Of a stretch of 27,122 nt of DNA, positions 1-10,169 are shown one piece after another. Under the pieces are notes generated by a model. That model ran no database searches and had not been told where the DNA came from. It saw nothing but the letters and a program-made list of their open reading frames with translations. The translations under genes were made by a program, and so were the position numbers. This DNA comes from Acanthamoeba sp. SK_2022b. Taxonomy: Eukaryota > Discosea > Longamoebia > Acanthamoebidae. The DNA is taken from contig JANDJZ010000525.1 of assembly GCA_027943245.1 (NCBI GenBank), positions 1 through 27,122 on the forward strand. The letters are read 5' to 3'. Every line of letters starts with the position of its first letter. The first letter of the stretch is position 1.

Positions 1-695
1 GGGGTCGCCGGAAGGCACAAGCGAGCGTGGGGGCGGCACGCACCGATCCCGAGCTCCTTCTGGATAGCGGGAAGCAGGGTCCAGAAGGGCGAGTTCTCGG
101 GCCGACCCCACACGCTGAACGCCGCTATGCCGCCGTCACGCAGCACGCGGCGCGCCTCCCGCAGCATACGCTCGGGATCGGTCACGAGGTGGCTGGGCAC
201 GGGTGAGCAGTCGCTGTTAGCACCGCCGTCATCGCAACCCAATCGGGGGGCGGAAGAAGGTACAGAACGAAGTTGGCGGCGTAGCGGTCGAAGGAGGCAT
301 CGGGAAGCGGCAGGGCCTCTGAGCTGCCCTCCACGAACTCCACGTCCTGTCCCTCGAGCCTCTTCTTTGCTGCATCAGGCGCTCCCATTAGCATTATGTT
401 GGTGCCAGAGATTAACCGAAAGTGGAGGCATACCGATTTCAAGGAAGGCAGGGGTGAGGTCAAGCGCCACGACCTTGGTGCCGGGCTTCATGAGAGATGT
501 CAGCAGGTGCGTGCCTCCGCCGGCACCGCAGCCCACCTCCACGACCTTGGTCACGTCGTCCTTGTAGAGCTGCAGGTGCGACAACAGCTGGAAGGCGCTC
601 ACGTCCGTCTGGCGTGTCAGCAGACGCGAGAACTCGGGCGCAAACGCGCTCCACTGCTCCTTGAGCTGCTCCGTGGTCGGTGCTGGCTTGTCCAT
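1..695 (-). CDS. SAM-dependent class I methyltransferase (3' end outside window)
   Basis: Three exons are visible: 695-434, 369-264 and 192-44. A GT donor at 43 leads into an intron that leaves the window with no acceptor seen. The protein starts MDKPAPTTEQ. It carries motif I VEVGCGAGGG at about residues 52-61, an acidic end to strand beta-2 (ALDL, near 79), and the later stretch DPERMLREARRVLRDGG typical of the ubiquinone/sterol-type Methyltransf_11/25 fold. These domains transfer the methyl of S-adenosylmethionine to small molecules. The acceptor substrate cannot be read from the sequence. Both complete introns (64 and 71 nt) restore phase and a continuous fold: the first joins FLEI to AKKRLEG, the second FVL to HLVTDPE. 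The first ATG of the open frame was taken as the start. No targeting peptide is obvious, so a cytosolic enzyme is the default inference. Confidence 0.85.
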
Positions 696-846
696 CCTGC
701 TCTACTTCTTCTGGTCTGACTAAAATAGCCAAGCCCAAGCGTCGCGCTACTTGTTGCGCCACCCTCTCGGGCGGACATATTACGGCCCGCTCGCTTCCAA
801 AAGGGGAGATGATGTAGCGGGAGAGAAAGACCCCTCGAGGGGTGGT

Positions 847-2309
847 TTATTTCTTTCCTTTCCCTCCCTTCTTGCTGGCCTTGCCTTGTGGTTCGCTCTC
901 GCCGCTGAGCCCCACTTGCTCGATGAGCTAAGAACGTGGCGGGGAGCGAGGTGAGGGATGAACCGTTAGGTGGGAGCCGCGAACAGCAGCAGCAGAGGGC
1001 CAGGCCTGGAGGAGGGGGCATACCTGCTTGGCGCAGCCAGTGATGTGTTTGAATCGGTCGGGCCCAAGCTGGATGCCGCCGTACCAACGGGTCACCACGA
1101 CCAGCGTGTTTTTGATGTCCATGCGCTCGAGCATGTACAACAGCTTGTCCCCCGCACCTGTTTCACCATCGTCGTCGCGGAACGCAACCTGGCGGTCACC
1201 ACGAAGAAGGGAGAGGCCATGATCAGGGTTGCAGGTGAGAAAACAGCAAGAAGACATGAGTGCGAGTGGCGTACCAATCGACCGTCGGGCTCGACGATGC
1301 GGTAGGCCGCGATGTTGTGGGTGGCGTTGGCCACCTTTTTGTCCCGCAGCAGGTCGGTCATCGCCACGTTCACATCGTCCACCGAATCCACATGCACCAG
1401 ATGCGCCTAACGACCATCGACACCTCATTAATGAGGCTGCAACCAGCAAGACTCACAACCACACACACGCAGCTTACCACAAACTTGCCTTGCGTGTTGT
1501 TAACACGAAACGAAGAGGCCACATAACGAGTGCATACGTTAGGCCAAAAGTCGCACAGAGGGCCAGAAGGAAGAGAGCATGTGTACTCTTGCGGTCTGTC
1601 ACGGGATCCCCGCGTATCCAATCGACGCTTGGCTCGAACGTAGACTCAGTGTCGCCCGCCCGGTCTCTGCCTCGCACATGCGTCAGCTACTGGCCTTGAC
1701 GCCCACAAGAGGCCACAGTGTGGCGCGACTGTACCGACTGTAGTGGGAGGCGGTCGATGTAGAGGAGCTGGCCAAGTGGGCGACGTAGTCGGACTCGGTC
1801 CAGCCGATGGTGGCCAGCAGGTTCTCTCGAAGCCTGGGTTGATGTAAAAGGTCAAATCAAGCACGGGCGCAGGGATGGTGCAAGCGGAGCGGCACCATTC
1901 GATCCAGTTGAAGAGGACAACAGAGCCCTTCTGTTCCTCAAAGAGCGCGGTCATGGCTCGCTTGACGTTCTCTTCGTCCTCGCGGCGCATCCACGCCGAA
2001 GACACCGAGAAGGCCGGCGGCTCGTCCGACGGATATCGCCCGTGTAGCGTGAACCGCAGCACAGCCGGTGGCAGACCATCGTCGGGATCGCTTGCCACTC
2101 CAGCCAGCTGTGGCCGAACCGTCACCTGTAGGCGCATAGGACAGCGTGTCACAAAAAAGAAAAAAAAACGATTACAATAATAAAAGTAAAACATAAGAAG
2201 AGTGCAGTACCTGGAACTCCTTCGCTCCAAGTTGCTTGAGATCATCGGCGTAAATGGATTCGAGGACGGCCACTTCTTCCTCTTGCGCTCGCTGATTTTC
2301 TTCCTCCAT
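847..2309 (-). CDS. IMPACT: IMPACT/Yih1-like RWD protein, probable regulator of Gcn2 signalling
   Basis: Eight exons join in phase to 298 residues: 2309-2211, 2125-1896, 1833-1735, 1666-1587, 1488-1478, 1406-1275, 1188-1024 and 927-847. Residues about 5-125 form an RWD domain, with an acidic helix (EEEVAVLESIYADD) and the YPSDEPP version of the RWD YPxxxP motif. Residues about 160-272 form the UPF0029/IMPACT core, with GDPVTDRKS, KVANATHNIAAYRI, RDDDGETGAGDKLL and VVVTRWYGG. The C-terminus is Lys/Gly rich. Human IMPACT is about 320 residues with the same order. Known members bind Gcn1 through the RWD and thereby hold down the eIF2-alpha kinase Gcn2. That role is inferred here from domain order. 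Exon 5 is an 11-nt microexon. The gene diverges from RAD21 across a 400-bp spacer. The junction from exon 3 to exon 4 lies in a poorly conserved linker and is the least certain. Confidence 0.88.
1478..1488 (-). other. 11-nt microexon of the IMPACT-like gene
   Basis: On the coding strand the exon is GCAAGTTTGTG, preceded by an AG acceptor and followed by gtaagc. Including it turns DRKS plus AHLVHV into DRKSKFVAHLVHV, matching the conserved DRKSxFxAH start of the IMPACT core. The flanking introns are 98 and 71 nt. Confidence 0.75.
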
Positions 2310-2709
2310 CTTTCGTCGTGTTTTTTTATTTATGGATTTTATTGTTCCTGCTCTTGTCGACAAGCTCACCTTTGGCAGCGTTGTGGTAAGGACGCTCGAG
2401 TGTCGAGGACCTCGCGCACTGCGACAAAGGCCCCCGGCAGAGCGCCGCAGAATCGCGCCATTGCCACAAGCGGCGATACGCCCGCTCGCCCAGCGCGAAA
2501 GTCCAACTGACCGTGAGTTGATGCGCATTCAGCAGCGGGAAGCAAAAATATCACTTTTCCAAGAATCGCATTTATCTTCTTGTTATTGCGGACGCGAGTT
2601 CCCGCCATTTTCAACCTTTGGCGGGAAGCACCATAACAATCGATTTGGAAGAAGAGGCCACCGCTGCGCAAGAGGAATATCAATTCGACACGTCACTTGA
2701 GTAGAGAAA
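2310..2709. promoter_or_regulatory. Divergent promoter between IMPACT-like gene and RAD21
   Basis: This 400-bp gap separates the two start codons, which point away from each other. It holds the E2F-type inverted repeat annotated separately and no TATA box that I could see near either start. I see no supported coding sequence. The short open frames crossing it have no family resemblance. Control of both genes from here is inferred from the arrangement. Confidence 0.6.
2599..2627. promoter_or_regulatory. E2F/DP-type palindromic site upstream of RAD21
   Basis: Two perfect 9-bp arms, TTCCCGCCA (2599-2607) and TGGCGGGAA (2619-2627), are separated by 11 bp. Each contains the CCCGCC/GGCGGG core of the E2F consensus TTTSSCGC, and the right arm in context reads TTTGGCGGGAA. 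The right arm ends 83 nt before the RAD21 ATG. In plants and animals E2F sites control S-phase genes, including cohesin subunits. Use by this amoeba is inferred. Confidence 0.6.
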
Positions 2710-5360
2710 ATGTTCTACTCGCAATTCGTGTTGGCGAAAAAGGGCCCTCTCGGCAAGGTATGGCTGGCCGCCCATTGGGATCGCAAGCTTACCAAGGCCG
2801 AGATCTACAAGACAGACATCTTCGAATCTGTCGGTACTTGGCCTGCCCTTTAGATGTTATTTTTACGTACCATTTAATAATTAATTGATTTCAATGCAGA
2901 AACGATTATGCACCCCAAGGTGCCAATGGCCCTTCGTATGTCGGGCCATCTCCTCCTGGGTGTGGTCAGAATTTATTCCAGGAAGGTCAGGTATTTGATG
3001 TCTGACTGCAGCGACGCCTTAGTAAAAATCAAAATGGTTCGCTGCGCCCCTCTCACTTTGCTTGTTCCATCCCTGGTCTTACCGTCTTACGATTACGTCC
3101 TTTAATTCATAAATAAGGCGTTCCGGCCAGGGGCGGTAGACTTGCCGACAGAGTCGGCCGTCGCTCCCCTGGCCACCATCACGCTGCCCGAAACGTTTGG
3201 TGAATACGATATCACCATGCCTACTGATGAGATCGAGTACGCCACCACGCCATGGCCCACCACAAAACGACCTTTCATCTGACCCGTGGCGCGAACGCGA
3301 TGCATCCACAGGTTGCCCAGCGAGGAGGACCTCCTCAGCGCCAACAGGGTGGCTCACAGGATCTCCATCACCCTCCACCAGGAGGCCGTCGAGACCCTCA
3401 CTCCCGGCACGCAGATCACCTCTGGTACCCCAGCGCCGATCGTCCCTGGAGCAGGGTGGCCGTTACCGTCTTGCTCGAGTGTGCGCTCACCAATAGCTCG
3501 TCCACCTTCCTTGCCGTGCAGAGGATCTGTTCCAGATGCTCCAGCACGAGGAGGAAGAGGCCATGGACGTGATCGGCCGCTTCAGCAGGCCCCAGACGCC
3601 CGACGTGGGTCGTGCCGGTGAAGACGTGGACCACGGCATCTCTCCCGCCCAGATCGGCAGGGGCGGCTTCGACGACACGTGCGCATTGCCCTTTGCTTCA
3701 CTCGCGTGTCGCGTGCTGTGGGGAGTTGCCTCATCGATGTCGTGTGCCCGCCTGTGCAGTGATGTGCCCGAGATGATGGACGACTCCATCCTGCCGCCTG
3801 ACCTGGGCGGCCCGGGCGAGGTGTCCGTGATCCTCCCCGAGGAGGCCATGCTGCCTCCCGGCACGCCCATCCCCGGCCGCCCCAGCGAGATCGGCTTGCC
3901 TATTCCCCAGATCAGCAGTGCGCAGCCCCCCTCCCCTCCCCTCCCGCTAGCGTGCGTGCGCGGTGGACGGGCGTGCGTGATCGTCACTTGACCATCTCAT
4001 GCCTTCCGCTTCGCAGTTGAGAGGCCCGGCCTCGCCAGGACTCCCCCGCCGGAGGCCCTCGGCGAGTCGCCCAAGCGCGGCGAGAAGAGGAAGCGAGTGA
4101 CCACCGACAGGCGCACCGTCATCGACGCCAAGTGCGTGCCTCGCCCCACCTGGCGCTGATTAGAAGAGGGAGAGGGAGAGAGAGAAAGCTTACGCGCTCC
4201 CGTCCTTTGCTTTGGGGGCAATGCAGCACCATGAGGGAGCACCTGGAGAACACCGCCCCCATCGTCCGAGAGCTGGACCCCGCTCCCGCCACCAAGCGGG
4301 CCATGCTCCGGCGGGAGGCCGCTCGCCGTCTCCCCGCCGAGGCCCTCACCACGCCCGCCAACGCAGGCATGTGCCCCCCCCCCGGCGCGCCCTGTGCACG
4401 TTGGTCCATCGCGCCTGGGCTCATGCTCACCCCTGTTTGACCGTTGACAGAGCTGGCCGAGTGCCCAGAGCTGATGGCGCTCTTCACGCGCGCCATGACG
4501 ACCGAGGTGGTCGAGGAGGAGGAGGAGGTGCCCGTGCCCGTCACCCCCGGCGTGCCCCTCACGCCGGGACCGCCCGAGGGCGAGATCACCGGCCTGCCCG
4601 AGGTGTCGCCCATCACGCCGGGCCTCGGCGCGGTGGACATCACGGACATCCCGCCGCCGGACATCAGCGGCTTCGACCAGGAGGAGCCCAGCGTCATCGA
4701 CCAGGCCGCCGAGGAGGAGCAAATCGACCAGGCCGAGCGCGAGCGCGAGGAGAAGGCGCGGGAGGAGGAGCTCGTGCCCGTCGAGAGCTGGAGCGAAAGG
4801 TGCCTGCGCGCCGTGATATTTTGTGTCGACATGTTGTGCGTAGCGTGTGGCTGACCCCCTTGTGTGCGAATGGCAGGACGCTGCGAATGCAGCGATTCCT
4901 GGGCAGGACCTTCGCCAAGGACCCGTCGGTGAAGGAGCTCAGCTTCCAGGGGGTATGGCGTCTTTCCTGTTCCCTCCTCCTCCACGCTCGCTCGCTCACG
5001 TGAGTCTCGTGGGGGGGGGGGCAATGTGTGCAGCTGGTGGCTGGTCAGCCCAAGAAGGTGGTAGCCGGCACCTTCTTCGAGTTCCTCGTGCTCAAGACCA
5101 GGAACCGCATCGACCTCAGGCAGGAGCAGCCCTACGGCGACATCCTCGTCAGCAAGACGGTACTCCCTCCTCTCCTCTCCTCTCCTCTCCTCTCCTTGTT
5201 CATCAACCATCCGTTGAAGTGAGCGTGCGTCGGTGCATGGCCTAACGCGTCCTGTTCTGTGTTCCAGCCCAAGTTCGACAGCGTGGGCACGACCCCGAGG
5301 AGGCCCACGGCCGCCGCTGCCGGACCCATCACGCCCGCACCGATCACCACCGAAGCCTGA
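2710..5360 (+). CDS. RAD21: Cohesin kleisin subunit Rad21/Scc1
   Basis: Twelve exons give 568 residues: 2710-2833, 2900-3036, 3118-3236, 3312-3424, 3522-3678, 3760-3917, 4017-4131, 4227-4366, 4451-4799, 4877-4952, 5034-5159 and 5268-5360. The N-terminal kleisin domain (residues 1 to about 110) begins [20 protein letters not shown] and includes [14 protein letters not shown] and [14 protein letters not shown]. An IxITLHQE segment follows, matching ITMREE of animal Rad21, then a Pro/acidic linker with KRKRV. The C-terminal winged-helix region (about 468-545) contains [14 protein letters not shown] and QPYGDIL. Kleisins close the Smc1-Smc3 ring that holds sister chromatids together in the nucleus. 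Both ends of the family are present, so the protein looks functional. Rec8 is less likely but not excluded. The intron after exon 8 appears to be GC-AG. The donor ending exon 4 was chosen for phase and for joining ITS to EDLFQM. Confidence 0.92.
4367..4450 (+). other. Probable GC-AG intron in RAD21
   Basis: The donor reads GCAG|gcatgt and the acceptor gttgacag. Phase 1 on both sides gives [14 protein letters not shown], continuing the kleisin linker. GT alternatives nearby break the frame, except one that would add a Pro/Cys-rich insert and leave a 51-nt intron. Confidence 0.55.
5171..5195. repeat. (TCTCC)5 microsatellite
   Basis: Five perfect TCTCC units lie in the last intron of RAD21, just after the donor at 5160. 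They give a pyrimidine-rich intron and have no evident coding role. Confidence 0.85.
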
Positions 5361-5552
5361 GCCCAAGAAGAAGACGTACTCCGTGTAGCGTAACCATCGA
5401 CGCAGGTGATCGTAGAGGAGAGGCAAGAAGAGAGAGAGAGAAGAAGAGCAGGAGATGATGGGAAGGTCCCTTTTATTTATATTAAATAGTACCCCGACCT
5501 CTTTGGATGACGCACCAGGTCTTGCTCTTCAGAAGTTGATTCCTTCTAAAAT

Positions 5553-5914
5553 TTAATCGGCCTTCTTGGCCTGCTTCTTGCCTGCGGGCTTCTTGCCTGC
5601 AGCTGCGTTGGGTGCTGGGGCAGCGCTTTCCTCCGCAGCTGCAAAAAAATCAGCCCATTAGCTCTACACCGAAGATTGAAGCACGACAGAATGATTTGAG
5701 AAGATGAGGCGGTACCCTTGGCTTTCCGCAGAGCGGCAGCCTGAGCCTTGAGCTTGTTGACCTTATCGAATTCGATCTTGGTCCAAATGAGCATGCCGAT
5801 GGCGGTAATCGGCAGAAGGGTATCGAATGCCGGCACGACGCCGAACAACACGAACCACGTCACGAAGAGCAACGAAGCCGGAATAGAATAAATAACCAGA
5901 GCCTGGTGCACCAT
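5553..5914 (-). CDS. Small two-helix membrane protein with basic C-terminal tail
   Basis: Two exons, 5914-5716 and 5638-5553, join in phase 1 to 94 residues. Residues about 7-28 (ASLLFVTWFVLFGVV) and 30-44 (FDTLLPITAIGMLIW) are hydrophobic and could form a helical hairpin. A charged helix follows (KIEFDKVNKLKAQAAALRKAK). The tail is rich in Ala, Pro and Lys, ending GKKPAGKKQAKKAD. I do not recognise the family. The Lys-rich tail would favour a cytosolic C-terminus, and an ER location is possible but unproven. The gene converges with RAD21 (192 bp between stops). It diverges from the methyltransferase at 6054 with 139 bp between starts. Confidence 0.75.
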
Positions 5915-6053
5915 CTCACTATTGTCGCTCAGCGTGCGGTCTCAATGGCAGCGACTGCAGCTCTTCCGCAACCGCCAAAAAGGCCAACAATTTGCGTCGA
6001 CACGAAGATAAAATGATTAAAAAAGAAAAAGAGAAAGAAACTCAACAACAGAG

Positions 6054-7189
6054 ATGGAGCACGAGAAGGATCTGTTTGGTGAGGCTCAGAAGGAGTCGGC
6101 TACCTACGGCGAGTGGTCCCAGAAAATCACGCCCCAGCAGGCCTTCCCGCTCAAGGACGGTTCAGCAACCATCACCATCGACCAGAACTACAAGGTTTGC
6201 TCTTGCGTCGAATTACACTAACACACAGAAGTGTTGACTTTGTACTTCTACACTTCTCTTCCACTCCAGGGCATTGGCGAACTGGGAACGCGCGTGTGGA
6301 ATGGCGGCCTGGTGCTCGGCCGCTACGTGGAGCGATTGGGCGAGGGCTTCTTCAAGGGCAAGTCCTGCATTGAGCTCGGCAGTGGCACTGGCCTCACTGG
6401 CGTCATCGCCGCCAAGGTCCACATCAGCGTCGCGCAGTGCTGCTTGTGAACAACCAGGTTCAGTCAGTTGACAACTACACCCATTTAGGTGGGCGCCGAC
6501 ATTACGCTCACGGACAAACAAGCGCTGCTGCCGCTCATCGAACACAACATCAGCAAGAACCTGAACGAGCAGGAGAGGTCACGCGTCCGCACTAGCCAGC
6601 TCCTCTGGGGCACCGGTACCAGTCACCCACTCCCGGCGATTCGGAAGGCATCGATGGTTGTTACCACGCTCGACTTCTTAACGCTCTGGCCTTGGCGTCG
6701 TGTAGGGAACCCCTTCGACAAGGGCTTCGACCTGATCCTGGGCGCCGACCTGACCTACGACTTCGAGGACCTGCCGCCACTCGTCGAGACCTTTGGCGCG
6801 GTGTCTCGTTCCACGGCCGGCACGCAGACTCCTCTCTCCTCTCTCTCTCTCTCTCTTGCGCTCCCTGCTGCTCTCTCGGTGTGCTGACCTTTGCGACCCG
6901 CATTCAGGAGAGAACAAGGGCACGGAGATCTTGTTGGCCTATGGTACGCCCCGCATGTGCCAAGGCCGCCTCGCTTCGTGTGTCTCGGCGTTGGTGGCGA
7001 ATCTGACTCGGGATTGCTTGGACACGCGCAGGCAAGGAGCGAGCGGCAATCGAACCCTTCCTCGAACAGGTGAGGCGCGAGTGGGACGTTACTCTGGTGC
7101 CCGACGATCACCTGGACGATTGCGACATCACGTTCCCCACCTTCACCATTGGCATCATGCACCTCACCAAGAAGAAGGCTGTGCAGTAG
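6054..7189 (+). CDS. METTL21-like (MTF16 family) protein methyltransferase
   Basis: Six exons give 236 residues: 6054-6194, 6270-6416, 6489-6615, 6706-6807, 6908-6943 and 7032-7189. The core is a seven-beta-strand methyltransferase. GTRVWNGGLVLGRYVE is the conserved G..VW.....L lead-in, ELGSGTG (82-88) is motif I for SAM, LTDK ends strand 2, and DLTY (153-156) is the D/N-x-x-Y signature of METTL21/EEF-KMT enzymes. Members methylate lysines of chaperones and elongation factors. The substrate here cannot be told from sequence. The C-terminal exon (KERAAIEPFLEQVRREWDV...) matches the usual ending of the fold. Exon 5 is only 36 nt, and a CT-rich run lies in the intron before it. The start is the first ATG after an A-rich leader. 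Confidence 0.87.
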
Positions 7190-7292
7190 GCACAAAACGT
7201 TTCCTTTTTTTCTTTTTCGTATTTATCGAAATTAAATACAAAAATGCCATTTTTTATTAATCTTAATTTTTTGTGTTGCGCATCTGCATCAA

Positions 7293-8543
7293 ATGGCAAC
7301 TCAACGGCCTGCACGACGGCATGGCGTGGACGTGCCGGATGAGTACCTCGACTCGTCAGAAGTGCATGCATCTTCATCGTCTACGAGCTGGGCGTACATG
7401 GAAGAAAGCGACCCGGCAGTGGTGCCCCGCAATTATCTGCGCCTGAGGCCCTGGGCTGGGTCAATGGTTGAGGGCCTGTGGACGTTGCTGCTGGTGGCCC
7501 TGGGCCTGTGGGCCCTGGTGGCGTGGACCGTGGCCGGCCAGGGCAGCGCCGGGGCGTGCAAGGCAGCCCTCAACGCTGCTGGGCGGGCCACCTCCGACCT
7601 CGTCTGCTCTGCCACTCACCAGCCCACGCGAGCAGCCCACAGCGTAGGCCCATCTTCTGCCCTTTTATGTCATCACATCTACTGACTTCGCACATCGCTT
7701 ATCTCCTTGTATGCGCAGGCTGGCAAGGGAGTGCAGCGGCTGCTGGAGGCGGCCTCGTCGTATCTGCCCACCTTTGCCCGGGAGTGGGTTCGCGAACACG
7801 CGGACCACGATCCTCGCTTCGTCAGCGGCCACGCACAGCAGTCCCCGCTCACCAACTTTGTCATCCAAGGTGCCCTCCCCCCTCCTTTGCCCAGCGCCTC
7901 CCATTTGGACTCACTCGCTACTCGCTGCTACTCGCTATTCGGGTGGGCTGTGCAGAGTCCTTCCCGAACGCGATCTGGGCTCTGGTGCTGGGCGTGCTGC
8001 TGCTTTCGCTGCTCCACTACCGCGCGCTGCGCTTCGGCGCCCTCCGCACTCCCTCGCGATGCCTTCTCGTCCTGTGCTCGTGCGTGGCGGCCACGCTCGC
8101 GGCCCTGCGCTTCCTCCGCTCCACCGACCTGGCCCAACGCAGCAGCGCCTGCCTCGCTGCTCGATCGGTGGCGGGACTGGAGTTCTCCTGCACCGGTACC
8201 ACCCCACGACTGTCTTGTGGTTGCGTGGTGACCCCCCCCCCCATCCACTCACACGTTCCCGTCTCGAACACACGCGCGCGGGCCGTAGACGACAGCCTCG
8301 CGGAGACGATGGCTCACCTGCGCGAGGTGCTGCCCGTCCCCACGTGGCGGGACGTTGTCGCGCTGGCGCCGGAGCGCGGGCTCGTGGCGTGGGCCGTGCG
8401 GGCGATCGACGTGGTGGCTCCCGGGTTCAAGTATATCGGCCTGTGTCTCGGCGCACTCCTGTTGCTCCTCCCCGCGGTCATCAGGCGTGACGTCCATACG
8501 CTCCTCAGGCGCTTTCTCCGTCTCCCGCTCGGAAAGGTGCCTG

Positions 8544-8612
<69 letters not shown>

Positions 8613-9345
8613 GGTCGTGTGCGCGTTGTGTGGTGTGTGCAATGTGTGTACTGACGCGACGCATGATTGCGTGCTTCAGATGATGTTGGGGCTGGTGGTC
8701 GGCGTGACGAGCCTCGTCCTGTGGATGGCGCGTGAGGGCTTGTATGACGCCACCGAAATGCTGGGCTACTGGGCGCTCACTTCGCTCCTCGGCTTCCTCT
8801 TTGTCCAAGCCGTGTGGCCGCACCTCTTCCGCGTCGTCTTCTTTGCTCTGGCGCCGGCCTTCATGGTGGGCGGGGCGATCCTCTTCTGCAAGGCTCTGGC
8901 CGTCTTTCTACTCGAGACCGGCGGCGCGGCGCTCCCCGTGTCGGTCACGCTCAGCCTCGTGCTCTTTTACATGCACTACTGGGACTGCACGAAGGCAGTC
9001 GGCGCCTACGTGCTGTGGAAGTCCTTGTCCTGCTTCTCCATTCCTTTCTACTCTCTCCCCACCTTCTTCTCGTTCATCTACTGGTGGACCTCTTCCCTCT
9101 CTGCGACCATCCTTTCGGCCATAAGCCACCTGGCGTCGTACCCGCCGTCTCCCTCGGGCGGTTCCACCTCCACGCATCACCTGTCGATGCCATGGACGAC
9201 CCTCGACGCGCTCTTCCTCCTCTACTTCGCGGGAGTGGCGCTCGCGGCCGTGGCCAACGGCCTCGCCTCTCTTGCCCTTGCCGCCGCACGCTACTCGAAC
9301 CAGCCAGCGCCACGATCCCTCAACCATCACCCCAAGTATGACTGA
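7293..9345 (+). CDS. Uncharacterised multi-pass membrane protein
   Basis: Five exons, 7293-7643, 7719-7869, 7956-8195, 8289-8536 and 8680-9345, all in phase, give 551 residues. The N-terminal 50 residues are polar and Ser-rich. A first helix lies at about 61-82 (LWTLLLVALGLWALVAW) and a second near 171-190 (IWALVLGVLLLSLLHY), followed by a third. After residue 290 the chain is mostly hydrophobic, with about six to eight more segments (for example LGALLLLLPAV, VVGVTSLVLWM, FALAPAFMVGGAILFC, LFLLYFAGVALAAV). The short tail ends PKYD. I do not recognise the family. It has no transporter signature or catalytic motif I can name. The fourth intron carries a long TG tract directly after its donor. 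Exon choice is well supported by phase and hydrophobic continuity. Confidence 0.72.
8546..8607. repeat. (TG)31 microsatellite in an intron
   Basis: An uninterrupted TG tract starts 9 nt after the GT donor at 8537, on the sense strand of the membrane-protein gene. Translated, it yields long alternating Cys-Val runs in shadow frames. Confidence 0.97.
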
Positions 9346-9544
9346 TGCTCCGTGAGGCCTTATTCACCTGCTAGTCCGACGTGACAGGAAGTAGTCACCA
9401 GCCACAGCACGCCATCTCAGCTTGCACTTGCCATTTTCTCTGGGGAGAGTGAGCCCTTCAGCGCTGCCAAGCACGTGCCAGAATCACTTCAGCATCAAGA
9501 CCACGTGCGCCTCCTGTGATTATGAATACACATATGATAAGATG

Positions 9545-9971
9545 TTACAAAGGGTAAAGGTGGGACAATACCATGAGAAGGCTTGCCGCCTCCACAATGT
9601 CTTCTTTTTCTTCATGTAGCTTGCACACTCCTTCTATGCGCGTCTGATCTGTGTCTTGCTTGTTGACCTGTGTGCTACGCATGTACATTCTGAGACAAAA
9701 TTCTACATTGTAGCAGATGAAGGAGGGGGTGTAAAGGAAGTGAGGCGCCAAGGCAATACAAGACCAGCAAGAGGCAATACCTCTTGCAGTAGTACATCAC
9801 AAAGATCTGGTAGAGAAGCACATGGTCCTAGTTGGGGTCGAAGGCAAAGTCAATCTGGTGTGCAAAGAGCTGCCTGTAGAAGTCATTGATGGTGCTGTCT
9901 GGGTCGTTTGTGTAGGCATGGTCCTCAAAGCCCTTGTGCACATCATTGTTGAGACCATGGTGCAAATTACA
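9545..9971 (-). pseudogene. Broken coding remnant of unknown family
   Basis: Reading 9971-9781 on the minus strand gives protein-like sequence (GFEDHAYTND, INDFYRQLFAHQIDFAFDPN, LLYQIFVMYYCKR) interrupted by one in-frame TAG at 9828-9830. A plausible 90-nt intron (gtattg...ctcag, 9780-9690) joins it in phase to 9689-9545, which reads MYMRSTQVNKQ... and ends in TAA. No start codon or upstream exon is evident. Codons such as TTT, CTT and TTG are much commoner than in neighbouring genes. I cannot name the family. A decayed mobile-element or duplicated gene is possible. Confidence 0.45.
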
Positions 9972-10169
9972 GCTATGTGAGTGACAGTGACAAAGAGGAT
10001 GTCAACTGAGGGGGAGACAAGAGGAGATTTTATTCAGAGGAGCAGAAGGCAGAGTGGAATGAACAGTGGTGGCAGTGACAATGTGACAATCTACAAACTC
10101 ATAACTTTTCACTTCATCTCAATCCACAATGTAAAATCATATCTTTAATATAAGGCCCAATTGAGGTAA

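Noticed and set aside
4119..5426. 435-codon open frame on the minus strand
   Set aside because: It lies antisense to RAD21 exons 8-12. Its composition is Arg/Ser/Gly-rich and unnatural, caused by G/C-ending codons on the sense strand.
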